This document shows positions 1 to 8,976 of a stretch of DNA of 64,000 nt, in pieces. The stretch's first letter is position 1. Every line of letters starts with the position of its first letter. The position numbers were made by a program, and so were the translations under genes. Source of the DNA: CBDAQA01 sp965198865 (GTDB lineage Bacteria > Planctomycetota > Phycisphaerae > Tepidisphaerales > Tepidisphaeraceae); NCBI GenBank assembly GCA_965198865.1, contig CBDAQA010000027.1:1-64000 (forward strand). The letters are read 5' to 3'. A model generated the notes under the pieces. It did no database searches and was not told the origin of the DNA. It saw only the letters and a program-made list of their open reading frames with translations.

Positions 1-747
1 TGCGGCGACCAGCACCCAGTGGGTGCCGGCGGGCTCGCCGGTGGCCGGGTCAACGTTGGGCAGCGTGACCATGCGGGCCTCACGCCCGTGGTCGTCCAGG
101 ACCAGCGCCTCGAACAAAGCCTGGGCGAACCGCCGGGCGGCCACGTCATCCTTGCCCGTCACGTGCAGCTGCACGTTGACCGTCGGCGTCGGGTTGGTCC
201 GGTCGTTGCCGCCGCCGAACGTCCGCAGCACGGCGTACGGGTCGGCTTGGACCGACTCGTCGGCCTGATTGACCCAGAGGTTGGTGCCCACCGTCGCCGT
301 GACCGGCGGCGTCTGCGCAGCGGCCCGGGCCACCGCGTAGGTGGCGAGCGAGAACGCGAAGCTGGGCTCGTCGACAAGCATCAGAATCCGGCCCGCCTTG
401 ATCTTGGTTTCCACGTACGGCCCAAGGTCGGCCGCACCCGCCTCCAGTGCGGTCGACAGGTACTTGGCCTGGCCGACGTCGTGGTGGGCGTCGAGGTTCT
501 CGTGGACGGCCGCCGCGTAGACCGTGTTAAAGCCGACCGTCACGCTGATCTGATCTCCCTCGACCACCGCCGGAAGCGTGGTGGCGCTCGCCTGCAGCGC
601 GCCGGTGTCAACCGGGCATAGTTGCTGAGCGTTTCCCTCCACGCGCACGGCGGCGAACTGCTCGGTGGCGTTGACCACCGTCGCCAGCATCCGCTGCCGC
701 GCCGCCTCGACGCCCCCCACGAACCCGCTCGTGTCCATGCCGCTCAT
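1..747 (-). CDS. HK97 gp10-like head-tail protein fused to a tail-terminator-like domain (partial)
   Basis: The frame opens at an ATG at 747 that overlaps the previous stop (TGATG) and is open for 249 codons to the left window edge, so the C-terminus is missing. Residues about 1-105 look like the HK97 gp10 / tail-completion family: a CPVDTGAL motif followed by a VGFNTVYAAAVHE segment and a KYLSTALE helix. Residues about 125-249 look like the phage minor capsid / tail-terminator family (VLRTFGGG, then VNVQLHVTGKDDVAARRFAQ). The two are usually separate adjacent genes; here they are one frame. Role inferred: head-to-tail joining and tail-tube termination. An internal ATG at 381 could also start the second domain separately. 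Confidence 0.6.
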   Translation of the reverse strand, partial: MSGMDTSGFVGGVEAARQRMLATVVNATEQFAAVRVEGNAQQLCPVDTGALQASATTLPAVVEGDQISVTVGFNTVYAAAVHENLDAHHDVGQAKYLSTALEAGAADLGPYVETKIKAGRILMLVDEPSFAFSLATYAVARAAAQTPPVTATVGTNLWVNQADESVQADPYAVLRTFGGGNDRTNPTPTVNVQLHVTGKDDVAARRFAQALFEALVLDDHGREARMVTLPNVDPATGEPAGTHWVLVAA

Positions 748-1103
748 CACGCCTCCCTCAGCAGGCAGACCACGTGGCCCAGGGCCGCGTCGGACGCACG
801 CGGCTTGGTCCAGTCGATGCGGTAGAGGACGGGGTCCATCCCGTCCTGCTGCACGAGGACCTGGCCGTTGCGGATCAGCACCGACGCCGCCGTCGGAAGG
901 TCGGCGAGGAACACGTACAGCACCGACGTGGACGACAGCTCCAGGTCATCGATCAGCCGTCTAAGGACGAACGTCGGCTCGTCGATCACGCACCGGACCG
1001 CCATCGCCGGGCCCGGCGCGTACGGCGGCAGCGAGCCGGCACCGTTCCGCACGCCGGGGGCATCGATCCGCTGCAGCGTGGCGTTGGAGAGCTCCGCGCC
1101 CAT
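747..1103 (-). CDS. Putative phage head-tail adaptor protein
   Basis: A 118-residue protein. The ATG at 1103 overlaps the stop of the upstream gene (TGATG), the junction style used throughout this arm. I see no diagnostic motif. Length, position between a DnaT-like connector and the gp10-like gene, and the C-terminal stretch around DPVLYRIDWTKP suggest a small head-closure or stopper protein. Function is inferred from gene order only. Confidence 0.5.
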   Translation of the reverse strand: MGAELSNATLQRIDAPGVRNGAGSLPPYAPGPAMAVRCVIDEPTFVLRRLIDDLELSSTSVLYVFLADLPTAASVLIRNGQVLVQQDGMDPVLYRIDWTKPRASDAALGHVVCLLREA

Positions 1104-1900
1104 CAGATCAGCCTCCCGGTGCGCAGGGCGTAGAACGCCACCAGCTGCTCGGCGCGGCGGCAGAGGCCCGAGCGGACGCCGGGGCCGCCGCCGTACTCCT
1201 CGCGCACGCCGCCGGTCGACTTGGCCCCGAGCCCCTCGTGCTGGACGTCCAGGCGGCCGTTGTTGGGCCGGAGCAGGTAGTCGGCCTGGAACAGGACCGC
1301 CTGGAGCACGCGGGGCGGCACGACGGGCTGGTGGGTCGCCGGGTCCAGGTCCCAGACGCGGTTGTCCTCCCAGTCGCCGTCGAGGCCGAACCGGTGGCCG
1401 GGGATCGACGGCTCCGGGTACGGAAGCCGGGGGAACTCGTTGACCTGGTCCGGCTTGAGCCGCCGCCCCTGGTACCGCATGGCCGAGTCGACGTCGCCGC
1501 TGGCCATCAGCAGCGCCGACGCCTGGCCGTCCTCGCCGGCGGCGAGGTAGGCCGCGAGCAGCGTTGGGGGCAGCGTGGCCGCCAGCGTTGAGGCGACGCC
1601 GACCGAGAGGTACGAGCCCGCCGGCGGCGGCCCGTCGCCGCCGGGTACGGTCGCCTCGGCCGATCCGGTCCACCGCAGCTCGCCCGTGCCGACCGGCGTG
1701 GTGCCCACGTCGAACGACGCGACGTAGGTGCCGGCCGCCAGGCCGACGATGTCGGCGGCGTTGCTGTAGACGGCCGACCCGACCGGCGACTCGGCCAGCG
1801 GGAGCGTCGCGGCCAGCACGCCCGCCAGGTACAGCCGGACGACGAGCGTCAGGCCGGACTGGGTCGCGGGGTCGAGGGTGATGCTGATCTCACAGGCCAT
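1103..1900 (-). CDS. DnaT-like / head-tail connector phage protein
   Basis: 265 residues. Residues 1-90 form a beta-rich N-terminal part (SITLDPATQSGLTLVVRLYL). From about residue 95 the sequence resembles the phage DnaT-like / adaptor family: YLSVGVASTLAATL, then ALLMASGDVDSAMRYQGRR and a Q-V-N-E-F-P-R-L-P segment. Such proteins lie between capsid and tail genes and are thought to form the head-tail connector ring. The ATG at 1900 is 3 bases from the preceding stop. The beta-rich N-terminal extension is unusual for the family and may be an added domain. Confidence 0.55.
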   Translation of the reverse strand: MACEISITLDPATQSGLTLVVRLYLAGVLAATLPLAESPVGSAVYSNAADIVGLAAGTYVASFDVGTTPVGTGELRWTGSAEATVPGGDGPPPAGSYLSVGVASTLAATLPPTLLAAYLAAGEDGQASALLMASGDVDSAMRYQGRRLKPDQVNEFPRLPYPEPSIPGHRFGLDGDWEDNRVWDLDPATHQPVVPPRVLQAVLFQADYLLRPNNGRLDVQHEGLGAKSTGGVREEYGGGPGVRSGLCRRAEQLVAFYALRTGRLI

Positions 1901-1903
1901 GGT

Positions 1904-2212
1904 TTACCGAGCGAACTGGGAGAGCCGCTTGACCGCCTTGCGGAGCGCGCCGTCGTTGGCATCGAGCGCCGCGTTGATCTGGGCGACGCCGGCGATCAGC
2001 GCGGCGAGGTCGGCCAGGTCGTACCCGGTCAACGCCGTGGCCGTCGCCGGCGGCGTCGGGGTGAAGTCGTCGACGGTGACCTCCGCCGCGTACACGTCGG
2101 CGTAGTCCGCGGCGAGGCTGGCCAGCGCGGCGAACGTCGCGTAGCTGGTCGCGGCCGTCTTGGCGGCGCGGCCGTAGAACGCGATGCGGGTCAACTTGCT
2201 TGTGGCTGCCAT
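1904..2212 (-). CDS. Hypothetical phage protein
   Basis: 102 residues, alanine-rich, starting at an ATG at 2212. It begins with a basic segment (SKLTRIAFYGRAAKTAATSY) and ends with an amphipathic helix (ALRKAVKRLSQF). No family recognised. It sits between the collagen-like fibre gene and the connector gene, so it may be a fibre accessory or small virion protein. It is co-directional and tightly packed, which supports it as a real gene. Confidence 0.5.
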   Translation of the reverse strand: MAATSKLTRIAFYGRAAKTAATSYATFAALASLAADYADVYAAEVTVDDFTPTPPATATALTGYDLADLAALIAGVAQINAALDANDGALRKAVKRLSQFAR

Positions 2213-2223
2213 GCTGCCTCCGT

Positions 2224-3351
2224 TTAGTAGAGATCCGCCACCAGCAACGTCATGTTGCCGACGGGGTCGGTGTAGGTCAGGCCGCCGAGTGACTTGTCCA
2301 GTCGGCTCCCATCCTGGAAGTAGTAGGTGCCGCTGGCGTCGATCACCGTGCTGTTGTTGACGAGGTACCCGGCGTTGGTGTTGAAGCTGCCGAAAGCTGT
2401 AATGCCGCCCACCGTTCCGCCGCACTTCAGGTCGTACTCGTAGCCATCGGACGGATCGGAAAAGCTGTCGGCACCCATGCAGACCGGCCCAAGGAACCTC
2501 GCAGAGCATCCGCCTTGACTTTCGACCTCAAGGGCACCGTACCCGGGGCCGTCCCAGCTGTAGCCGCCATTGATGAGAAGTGCCCCGGTGACGTTCATGG
2601 CCCCGCTGTAGAAACCAGACGTATCAGTGAGCGACGCACCGGAGCTGAAGTCGGCTTCGTTGAGTGCGATCGACCCGGAAAGTTGCAGGGCACCGTCCAC
2701 GGCCAGGTCGCCGCTGATGGTGCCGCCGGCCAAGGGGAGGTACGCGCCGACGGCGGCGTTGATCTGCGTCGCGGCCTGGGCGGCGGTGATCTTGGTGCCC
2801 ACCAGCGTCGTCAGGGCCGCCGCCGCCGACTCGTCGGCCAGGAACCGGTTGTAAGCCTCCAAAAACGTATCGAGCGTTGAGGGTGCCCCGCTGGCCAGCG
2901 TGGCCACCGCGGCGTTGACCAGGGCGACGGCGGCGGCGACGAACGCCGTGGTCGCGATCTGCGTCGTGTTGGTGGCCGCCGTCGCCGTCGGCGCGGTCGG
3001 CACGCCGGTCAGCGCCGGCGAGTTCAGCGGGGCCGCAGAAGCCGGCAGCCCAGCCAGTTTGGCGGCGTCGACGTGCGGGTAGTACCCATCGGTCGTCGGC
3101 GATCCGGCGGGGATCGAGCCCGTCAATGCCTTGGTGGTCGGATCGAGCGCGAGCGTGAGCGGGGCCGCGCCGGTCGCCGATGCGACGCTGCCGGCCACTC
3201 CAGTGGCACCGGTCGCGCCGGTCGGCCCCACGACGCCCTGGGGGCCCGTGGCACCCGTCGCCCCAATCGCGCCGGCAGCGCCCTGCGGACCGGTGGCCCC
3301 GGTGTCACCCTTGGGGCCGGGAGGGCCTTGCTTGATGGGGTCGCCGACCAC
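2224..3351 (-). CDS. Collagen-like phage fibre protein
   Basis: 375 residues from a GTG at 3351, three bases after the stop of the beta-helix gene and behind a GGGAGG ribosome-binding site. Residues about 8-55 are uninterrupted Gly-X-Y triplets (GPPGPKGDTGATGPQGAAG and onward), the collagen-like trimerising stalk seen in many phage fibres. The middle contains PLNSPALTGVPTAPTATAAT followed by TNTTQIATTAFV, a typical tail-fibre repeat motif, and the C-terminus is beta-rich. Role inferred: trimeric receptor-binding or decoration fibre. It lies inside the head gene region rather than after a tape-measure gene, so it might be a head fibre. Confidence 0.7.
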   Translation of the reverse strand: MVGDPIKQGPPGPKGDTGATGPQGAAGAIGATGATGPQGVVGPTGATGATGVAGSVASATGAAPLTLALDPTTKALTGSIPAGSPTTDGYYPHVDAAKLAGLPASAAPLNSPALTGVPTAPTATAATNTTQIATTAFVAAAVALVNAAVATLASGAPSTLDTFLEAYNRFLADESAAAALTTLVGTKITAAQAATQINAAVGAYLPLAGGTISGDLAVDGALQLSGSIALNEADFSSGASLTDTSGFYSGAMNVTGALLINGGYSWDGPGYGALEVESQGGCSARFLGPVCMGADSFSDPSDGYEYDLKCGGTVGGITAFGSFNTNAGYLVNNSTVIDASGTYYFQDGSRLDKSLGGLTYTDPVGNMTLLVADLY

Positions 3352-3353
3352 TC

Positions 3354-5483
3354 TTATTTCCCTCCCGCCAGGCCGAACAGCTGCAGTTCGGCGATGTTCC
3401 CGTACGACCCGGCGGGCGCGAGGTAGCGGACGTACCGGGCCGCCACGGGCGAGGCGACCGTCACGGTCGTGACCGACCCCGCCGCCGGCGCGGCAGTGAT
3501 CGTGTAGAGCGTGGTCACGCCGCTGGTGAAGTCGGCCGAGCTGCTGACCTGGAACGCGCCGCCCAGCATGCGGGCCACCCACCCCACGCGAGGTGCGTAG
3601 CCGATCCGCGTTACGGTCCTGGCCGAGCCCAGGTCGAGGCCGACCCACATGCCGTTCGCGGCTGGGCCGTCGAAGAACGTGGCGACGTTCCCGTCGACCG
3701 CCTTGGCGATCGTGTTGCCGGCCGACTGGTACGACCCGGCCGAGCCGATCACCGTGCCGGGCAGGGCGGCGTCAGCGGCGGGCGCGGTCGGGGCCGTCGC
3801 CGGCACGGACACCACTGCGGGGGCCGTGGTCGGCGCGGCGCCCGCGATCGCCGCCCCGATCAGCGTGGAGGTCGCGGGAACCGCCGTGCCGAACAGGTCG
3901 ACCGTGACCGGCGCGACGGAGGCGGCGGCGGCCGTCAGGCCGGCCGTGGCCGCCGGCGAGCTGGCGGCCGGCACGACCGGGGCGGCGACTGCCGCCACGT
4001 CCATCCCGACCGGCAGCACGGCGGGCAGCTGGAGCGGCAGCGGGCCGGCCAGCTGGGGGTCGGCGTCGGAGCCGAGCGGGTTGCCGGTGCAGACCTCCTG
4101 CAGCGAGTTGGCGCGGAACGGTGCCAGCCCCGCGTAAGTCTTACCCGCCCACGCGAACTGCGGGGCCGAGCCGTCGGCGGCGTGGTAGAGGTTGCCGGCG
4201 AAGGTGATGCCCGTCGACTTGGCCGCGACGGCCGACTCGTAGTTGACGGCCGTCAGCGGCCCGGTCGAGCAGATCAGGTTGTCGCGGAACGCGACATTCG
4301 CCATGAACATCGTGGGCAGCGTCAGGTTGCTCAGGTGGACGCCCGAGTTGCCCGCCGAGGGGACGATCAGCAGCGTGTTGTTGTAGACCTGGCAGTTGCT
4401 GATCCGGCCCCACAGCTGGACGCCGGCGTAGCCGTTCTTGCGCCCGTCGCCGCTGCTGACGTTGTAGCGGATCACGTTCCCCGTGAAGGCGGCCACGTCG
4501 TGCCACTGGCACATCAGCAGGCCGGCCCCGTCGTTGTCCGACGCGACGTTGTACTGGAGCACGCTGTTGCTCGTGCCGTCGTCCAGGTCGAAGCCGTCGC
4601 CGTCCTGGGCGACCGTCCGGTTGTGGGCCGAGACGTTGTACTGGATCGTCAGGTGGTCGGAGCTGTAGCCCCAGATCCCGCAGCCGCCCTTGCCGCCGAC
4701 GCCGTTCGCGTAGGCGACGTTCCGCTCGACCACGGCCCCGGTCGTGCCCGAGATCACGATGCCGTTGCCGCTGCAGGTCCGTGTGCCGTCCCCGGCGTTG
4801 TCGTGGACCGCGTTGGCGGCGACGTAGAGGTTGGCCAGCCGGCCGGTGTCAGGTCCCCAGGTGTAGACCCCGCTGAACCCGTTGCCGTGGAGGTTGTTGC
4901 CCGTGATGGCCGACGCGGCGAACGCCGTGTTGGGCAGGTCCTGCAGGACCATCACGCCGCTGCGATAGAAGCCCGAGACGTCGCACCGGGTGACGGAGAC
5001 CGGGGCGAAGGTGGTGACGGCCGCGTTGCACTCCAAGCGGATGCCATCCTGCATGGCGCTTTCGGCCGTCGCGCTGGACGTGCCGACCACGGCGAGGTTG
5101 TCGATGTGCAGGCCGCCGCAGTTGTAGGCGTAGATGCCGAAGTCGGTGCCGGCCACGATCGTCGCCTGGCCGGTGCCATAGCTGCCGATCGTGATCGGAG
5201 CGGCGGCCGTGCCGCCGGTTCCTCTGGGCCGGAGCGTGCCGGCGAAGGTGGCCCCGCCCTGGAACAACAGCGAGTCGCCCGGCGCGAGGGTGATCGTGTT
5301 GGCCTTGGCGATTGTCTTCCACGGCGCGGCGGCCGTGCCGGCGGCGGCGTCGTTGCCGGTCGGGCTGACGTAGTACGTCGCCGGCACCGAGTCGGGGATG
5401 GCCAGCGCGGCCACCATGAGGGCCGTCATGGCCGCCACCATCGCGAGGGTCGAACCGTTGCGTCTGATCGATCGAAACATCAC
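3354..5483 (-). CDS. Right-handed beta-helix (tailspike-like) protein with C-terminal discoidin-like domain
   Basis: 709 residues. The N-terminus has an apparent Sec signal (RNGSTLAMVAAMTALMVAAL). From about residue 36 the YYVSPTGNDAAAGTAAAPWK motif opens a right-handed parallel beta-helix of the pectate-lyase/DUF1565 type, with many NNV/NxV turns to about residue 430. A low-complexity Ala/Pro/Val linker follows, and residues about 585-705 resemble an F5/8 type C (discoidin) carbohydrate-binding domain (AVDGNVATFF, WVGLDLGS, ARYVRYLAP). It is probably a surface-polysaccharide-binding or degrading spike. The signal peptide is odd for a virion protein and could mean a host-derived moron. Confidence 0.65.
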   Translation of the reverse strand: MMFRSIRRNGSTLAMVAAMTALMVAALAIPDSVPATYYVSPTGNDAAAGTAAAPWKTIAKANTITLAPGDSLLFQGGATFAGTLRPRGTGGTAAAPITIGSYGTGQATIVAGTDFGIYAYNCGGLHIDNLAVVGTSSATAESAMQDGIRLECNAAVTTFAPVSVTRCDVSGFYRSGVMVLQDLPNTAFAASAITGNNLHGNGFSGVYTWGPDTGRLANLYVAANAVHDNAGDGTRTCSGNGIVISGTTGAVVERNVAYANGVGGKGGCGIWGYSSDHLTIQYNVSAHNRTVAQDGDGFDLDDGTSNSVLQYNVASDNDGAGLLMCQWHDVAAFTGNVIRYNVSSGDGRKNGYAGVQLWGRISNCQVYNNTLLIVPSAGNSGVHLSNLTLPTMFMANVAFRDNLICSTGPLTAVNYESAVAAKSTGITFAGNLYHAADGSAPQFAWAGKTYAGLAPFRANSLQEVCTGNPLGSDADPQLAGPLPLQLPAVLPVGMDVAAVAAPVVPAASSPAATAGLTAAAASVAPVTVDLFGTAVPATSTLIGAAIAGAAPTTAPAVVSVPATAPTAPAADAALPGTVIGSAGSYQSAGNTIAKAVDGNVATFFDGPAANGMWVGLDLGSARTVTRIGYAPRVGWVARMLGGAFQVSSSADFTSGVTTLYTITAAPAAGSVTTVTVASPVAARYVRYLAPAGSYGNIAELQLFGLAGGK

Positions 5484-5486
5484 GCC

Positions 5487-6380
5487 TCAGTTGCTAAAGG
5501 TGAACGACAGCTGGAGCGAGAGCGACGTCAGGGCCGGCGGCGAGCCGGTGGCGGTCGCGGTGAACAGCAGGACGTCATTGGTCGCGACGTTGAGCTCCGT
5601 GCCGCTGACGACGGTCGTGAGCGTGAGCGGGTGGGCCACGCGGGCGGCGATCGCTTGGCCGGCGGTGACCTTGGTTGAGTTGGCCACCGATAGCAGCGCC
5701 GCCGTGCCGGCGTTGGCCTGGCCGAGGTTGGACAGCGCGAACGTCCAGTAGTCGCTGTCGCTGGCGGCGGCGGCCGAGTCGGCCAGCAGCACGGCAGCCG
5801 ACAGCTTGCCGGCGACCGGGGCGGCGACCAGGACGTGGGCCGTGGCCGAGATCGAGCCGACGTCCTTGGCCAGCGTGCGGGTGGCACCGGCGGCCGACAT
5901 GAGCGACCCGCCGACCGAGCCGGCCGGGATCAGCGCCAGCAGCGCCTTGGCGTTGGCGATCGTCGCGATCGTGCTGGTCCCGGTCGTCACCTGGTACAGC
6001 GGGCAGCGGCCGGCGGTGAAGCCCGACGTGTTGCTGCTGAGGGTGCCCGACCCGTCGACCTCCACGTAGTTGACCAGGCTGGCCGACAGCGCCAGCGACG
6101 CGGCGGCGACGGCCAGGACGCCGCTGGGCAACCGGAGCCGCCCCGCCTTCAACGCGAGCGTCAGCCCGCTCGTGGCGTCAGGGTCGACGGTGAACGCGCC
6201 GCCGCCGAGCGCGAGGCTGTCGATGTCGACGCCGGTCGAGGTGATACCCGTGGCCCCGCTCGCCAGCGACGCCAGGACATCGTTGATGAACTGGGGCAGG
6301 CCGCCTGTGTACACGCTGGCGAACTCCCGGCTCATGCGGGAGAACGCACCCTGCTGCTGGCTGTTGAGCTGTCCGATCAT
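5487..6380 (-). CDS. Putative phage virion protein
   Basis: 297 residues. The ATG at 6380 overlaps the stop of the minor capsid gene (ATGA). The first 45 residues are helical (QLNSQQQGAFSRMSREFASV); the rest is beta-rich and low in charged residues, typical of phage structural proteins such as fibre bases. The C-terminal half has LTTVVSGTELNVATNDVLLF and a beta-strand ending. No named family recognised. Its place before the beta-helix and collagen-like genes suggests it anchors those fibres to the particle. Confidence 0.5.
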   Translation of the reverse strand: MIGQLNSQQQGAFSRMSREFASVYTGGLPQFINDVLASLASGATGITSTGVDIDSLALGGGAFTVDPDATSGLTLALKAGRLRLPSGVLAVAAASLALSASLVNYVEVDGSGTLSSNTSGFTAGRCPLYQVTTGTSTIATIANAKALLALIPAGSVGGSLMSAAGATRTLAKDVGSISATAHVLVAAPVAGKLSAAVLLADSAAAASDSDYWTFALSNLGQANAGTAALLSVANSTKVTAGQAIAARVAHPLTLTTVVSGTELNVATNDVLLFTATATGSPPALTSLSLQLSFTFSN

Positions 6381-7492
6381 CGTGATCCTTTGGTCGAGGC
6401 GACGTACTTGTGCTCGACCTGCGTCCGCACCTGCAGGTCCTTGTATCGCCGCTGAGCGACGGTCGAGTCGACGTTGAGCAGCTGGTCGGCGTCGGGCACG
6501 CCGTCGGCCGCCTTGAGCTGGGCGGCGCTGGCCAGGTCGGCCAGAAACGGGCGGGTGCTCTTCGTGCAGTTGGGGTGGAACGGCGGGCCGCCGCCCGGCA
6601 GCGACGACAGCGCGGGGTATCGCGAGTCGCGGCCGCTGATCGAGAACACCTTGCCCAGGTACCCCGAGCAGAAGTTGTTGCTGACGCGCCCGACGATCGC
6701 GACCAGGTCGAGGCCGGTCGATTCGAGCCGCTCGTGACGGGCGACGACCGTCGCCTGCCGCGTCTTGGTGCGGGCGACCAGCTCGGCGTAGGTGCGGACG
6801 TCGAACTCGATCGGCTTGCCGCTGCGCCCGACGATCCGCACCGTCCCGCCGTGGACCGCCTGCAGCTCCTGTCGAAGCTCGCGGATCGCCTGCCGCGGCT
6901 GGCCGTCGATGACCCCGCCGGCCAGCACGCGATCGATGGTCGACTCGCTCAGCTTGAGCTGGCGCGTCTGTCGCAGGACGGTCGTCGCCCGCGTCGCCAT
7001 CGAGTCGGCCGCCTTGGACAGGTCGGCGAAGATGTCGCGGGCGAACGTCTGGACCGTGCCCCGATCGACCGCGTGGAACGAGCCGGCAAGCGGCGAGCGG
7101 GCCGGCCTGACACCGGCGTCGGCCGCCTGACGGTCGGCCAGAGCGACGCCGCTGGTGACGGCCGCGGTCAGCGCCGAGCCGGTCCAGGTCGCCGACCCCC
7201 GCTTGAGCGAGGCCAGGATCTGCTGCACCTGGCGGAGCTGGGTCGCGGCCCGCCCCTGGGCGAACGCCTGCGCGGCGTCCGTGCCGCCCGGCGGCCGCAG
7301 GACGATCTTGGCCATCCGCTCCGACGCGGCGACGAACAGGTCGCCGATCACGTCCACGGACGACGCGGGCACGCCGGAGTTGGACAGGTCGTCGGTGGCC
7401 ATGGCGTGGACCGGTGCGGCCGCGAGCAGCGACAGCGCGCAGGCGAGGGCGATCGCCAGCGTGCGGAGAGGTTGGGGTCGGGTCGGGCTCAT
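6377..7492 (-). CDS. Phage minor capsid / head morphogenesis protein
   Basis: 371 residues. The C-terminal half has the hallmark of the Mu gpF / minor capsid 2 family: CSGYLGKVFSISG, then GGGPPFHPNCTKSTRPF, where the HPNC segment is the conserved metal-like signature. Members bind the portal and are needed for head assembly. The most upstream start (ATG 7492, ten bases after the upstream stop) gives a clear Sec-like signal (LRTLAIALACALSLLAAAP); an internal ATG at 7402 would remove it but has no obvious ribosome-binding site. Here it lies after the capsid genes, whereas in most phages it follows the portal gene. Confidence 0.7.
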   Translation of the reverse strand: MSPTRPQPLRTLAIALACALSLLAAAPVHAMATDDLSNSGVPASSVDVIGDLFVAASERMAKIVLRPPGGTDAAQAFAQGRAATQLRQVQQILASLKRGSATWTGSALTAAVTSGVALADRQAADAGVRPARSPLAGSFHAVDRGTVQTFARDIFADLSKAADSMATRATTVLRQTRQLKLSESTIDRVLAGGVIDGQPRQAIRELRQELQAVHGGTVRIVGRSGKPIEFDVRTYAELVARTKTRQATVVARHERLESTGLDLVAIVGRVSNNFCSGYLGKVFSISGRDSRYPALSSLPGGGPPFHPNCTKSTRPFLADLASAAQLKAADGVPDADQLLNVDSTVAQRRYKDLQVRTQVEHKYVASTKGSR

Positions 7493-7502
7493 GGGCGGTC
7501 GC

Positions 7503-7928
7503 TCAGACGAGCAGCTCCAGCGTGGCCGAGGCTGCGCTGGCGTCGGCGTTGCCCGCCGACGCGGCCACCTGGAAGCCGATGTATCGCTGGGCGTTGCTCG
7601 GGGGCCGGTAGCGGACCGTCGCGGCGGGCGCTCCCGCCCCGCCGGCACCGGTCTGGACCAGGATGCCGCTGGACAGCGTCGTCGCGCTCGACAGGTCGGC
7701 GTTGGGCGAGCCGACGATCGAGTAGGTGTACGTCGTGCCGTTGGCGGCCTGGCCGACGGTCAGCGCGGGGGCGGTGAGGAGGAACTCGACGTTGCCGGCG
7801 AGGTACGCGTCGCCGGTCGTCGAGCCGGTGTCGAGCGCGGGCGACGTGACCGTGCCGCCGTTGGCCGCGGGCAGCGCCCGGGTCAGCTTCAGCAGGGCGT
7901 CGCGGACGTTGGGGGAGGAGGGGTTCAC
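7503..7928 (-). CDS. Putative capsid decoration/cement protein
   Basis: 141 residues, beta-rich, with few charged residues. It contains LDTGSTTGDAYLAGNVEFLL near the N-terminus and a C-terminal RYIGFQVAASAGNADASAA strand, resembling the Bbp16-type capsid cement proteins that follow the major capsid gene in BPP-1-like phages. Position immediately downstream of the major capsid gene supports this. The family call is from memory of the motif and gene order, so it is moderate. Confidence 0.45.
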   Translation of the reverse strand: MNPSSPNVRDALLKLTRALPAANGGTVTSPALDTGSTTGDAYLAGNVEFLLTAPALTVGQAANGTTYTYSIVGSPNADLSSATTLSSGILVQTGAGGAGAPAATVRYRPPSNAQRYIGFQVAASAGNADASAASATLELLV

Positions 7929-7974
7929 TGGGGGGCCTTTCGTTGTGGGTCGCGTTGGGCGGGGCGGCCGCCGC

Positions 7975-8919
7975 TCAGAGCGTGAGCGACTCGACGTTGC
8001 TGATGGAGTCGGTCACCTTGATCGGGATGCTCGTGTCGCCGAGCCCCTCGATCTCCTTGGGGATCGGGGCCGGCGCACCGGTCGGGTTGGTGGCGGTCCG
8101 GCTCTGCCGCAGCTGCGACAGCGACCGGCGGTTCGCCAGGATCACGTCGGGCTGGGTGCCGGCGGGGAACAGGGCGAGCGCCCTGTAGAGCAGCGCGTCG
8201 TTCAGTCCGCAGCCGGCGTCGTTCGTGATCTTCTTGATCCGCACCGCCGACCAGAGCGAGCCGACCTGCAGCCCCGGCCGGGCGACCATCGTCTGCACGT
8301 AGCCGTCGAACTTTCGGGCCGAGTTGTTGGGGTCGATGATCGACTCGATCCGCACCGGCGAGAAGCTGAACCGCCCGCCGTTGCCGAGCACCCACCGGAC
8401 CTGCTGGGGCCCGAACCGGACGAGCCAGACCGACGTGCCGGTGTTGGCCGTCGTGCCGCCGGCGTCGATCACCATGTTGCTCGCGTCGTACGCGTCGACC
8501 AGGCCGGGGAAGCCGAGCGTGTTGCCGTAGCCGCTGCCCGCGCCGTAGTAGAACTGCTTCGACAGCGCCTGGAACTCGCCCTCCAGCGTGCCGCCGGTCT
8601 CCATCGCGATGTAGGCGGGTGCGCCGTCCGTGTAAGCGTCGGCCACCGCCTTATCGCTCTGGAACCGGGGCTCCATGATGTAGCACTCGACCCGGCGGTT
8701 CTCATAGGTGTGGGAGATGGGGGCCGAGCCGCTGTTGGCCGTGCGGAACGAGCCGCCCGTGTTGCCCAGGGCGGTGCGGACCAGCGTGGTGTAGCTGATG
8801 CCAGGGATCTCCCGGGTGTCGGCCAGGGTCAGCTCGGGGTGCAGGCGGATCGTCTCGTCGATCAGCCCTACGTCCTTGTCCGCATTGTTCGCGCGGACGA
8901 TGTCCATGAAGGTCGGCAT
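7975..8919 (-). CDS. Major capsid protein (BPP-1/GP7-like family)
   Basis: 314 residues. The N-terminus (MPTFMDIVRANNADKDVGLI, then IPGISYTTLVRT and FRTANSG) matches the pattern of BPP-1-type major capsid proteins, which have an HK97 fold. A middle RFGPQQVRWVLGN and a C-terminal GAPAPIPKEIEG...VTDSISNVESL segment fit the same family. It lies between the scaffold and decoration genes, the expected order. It would form the icosahedral shell. Confidence 0.65.
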   Translation of the reverse strand: MPTFMDIVRANNADKDVGLIDETIRLHPELTLADTREIPGISYTTLVRTALGNTGGSFRTANSGSAPISHTYENRRVECYIMEPRFQSDKAVADAYTDGAPAYIAMETGGTLEGEFQALSKQFYYGAGSGYGNTLGFPGLVDAYDASNMVIDAGGTTANTGTSVWLVRFGPQQVRWVLGNGGRFSFSPVRIESIIDPNNSARKFDGYVQTMVARPGLQVGSLWSAVRIKKITNDAGCGLNDALLYRALALFPAGTQPDVILANRRSLSQLRQSRTATNPTGAPAPIPKEIEGLGDTSIPIKVTDSISNVESLTL

Positions 8920-8976
8920 AGTGTTGGTTCCGTTGCAGGTCGAGTCGGTCGGTCACGTCGGTCGCTGATGGGCGGC

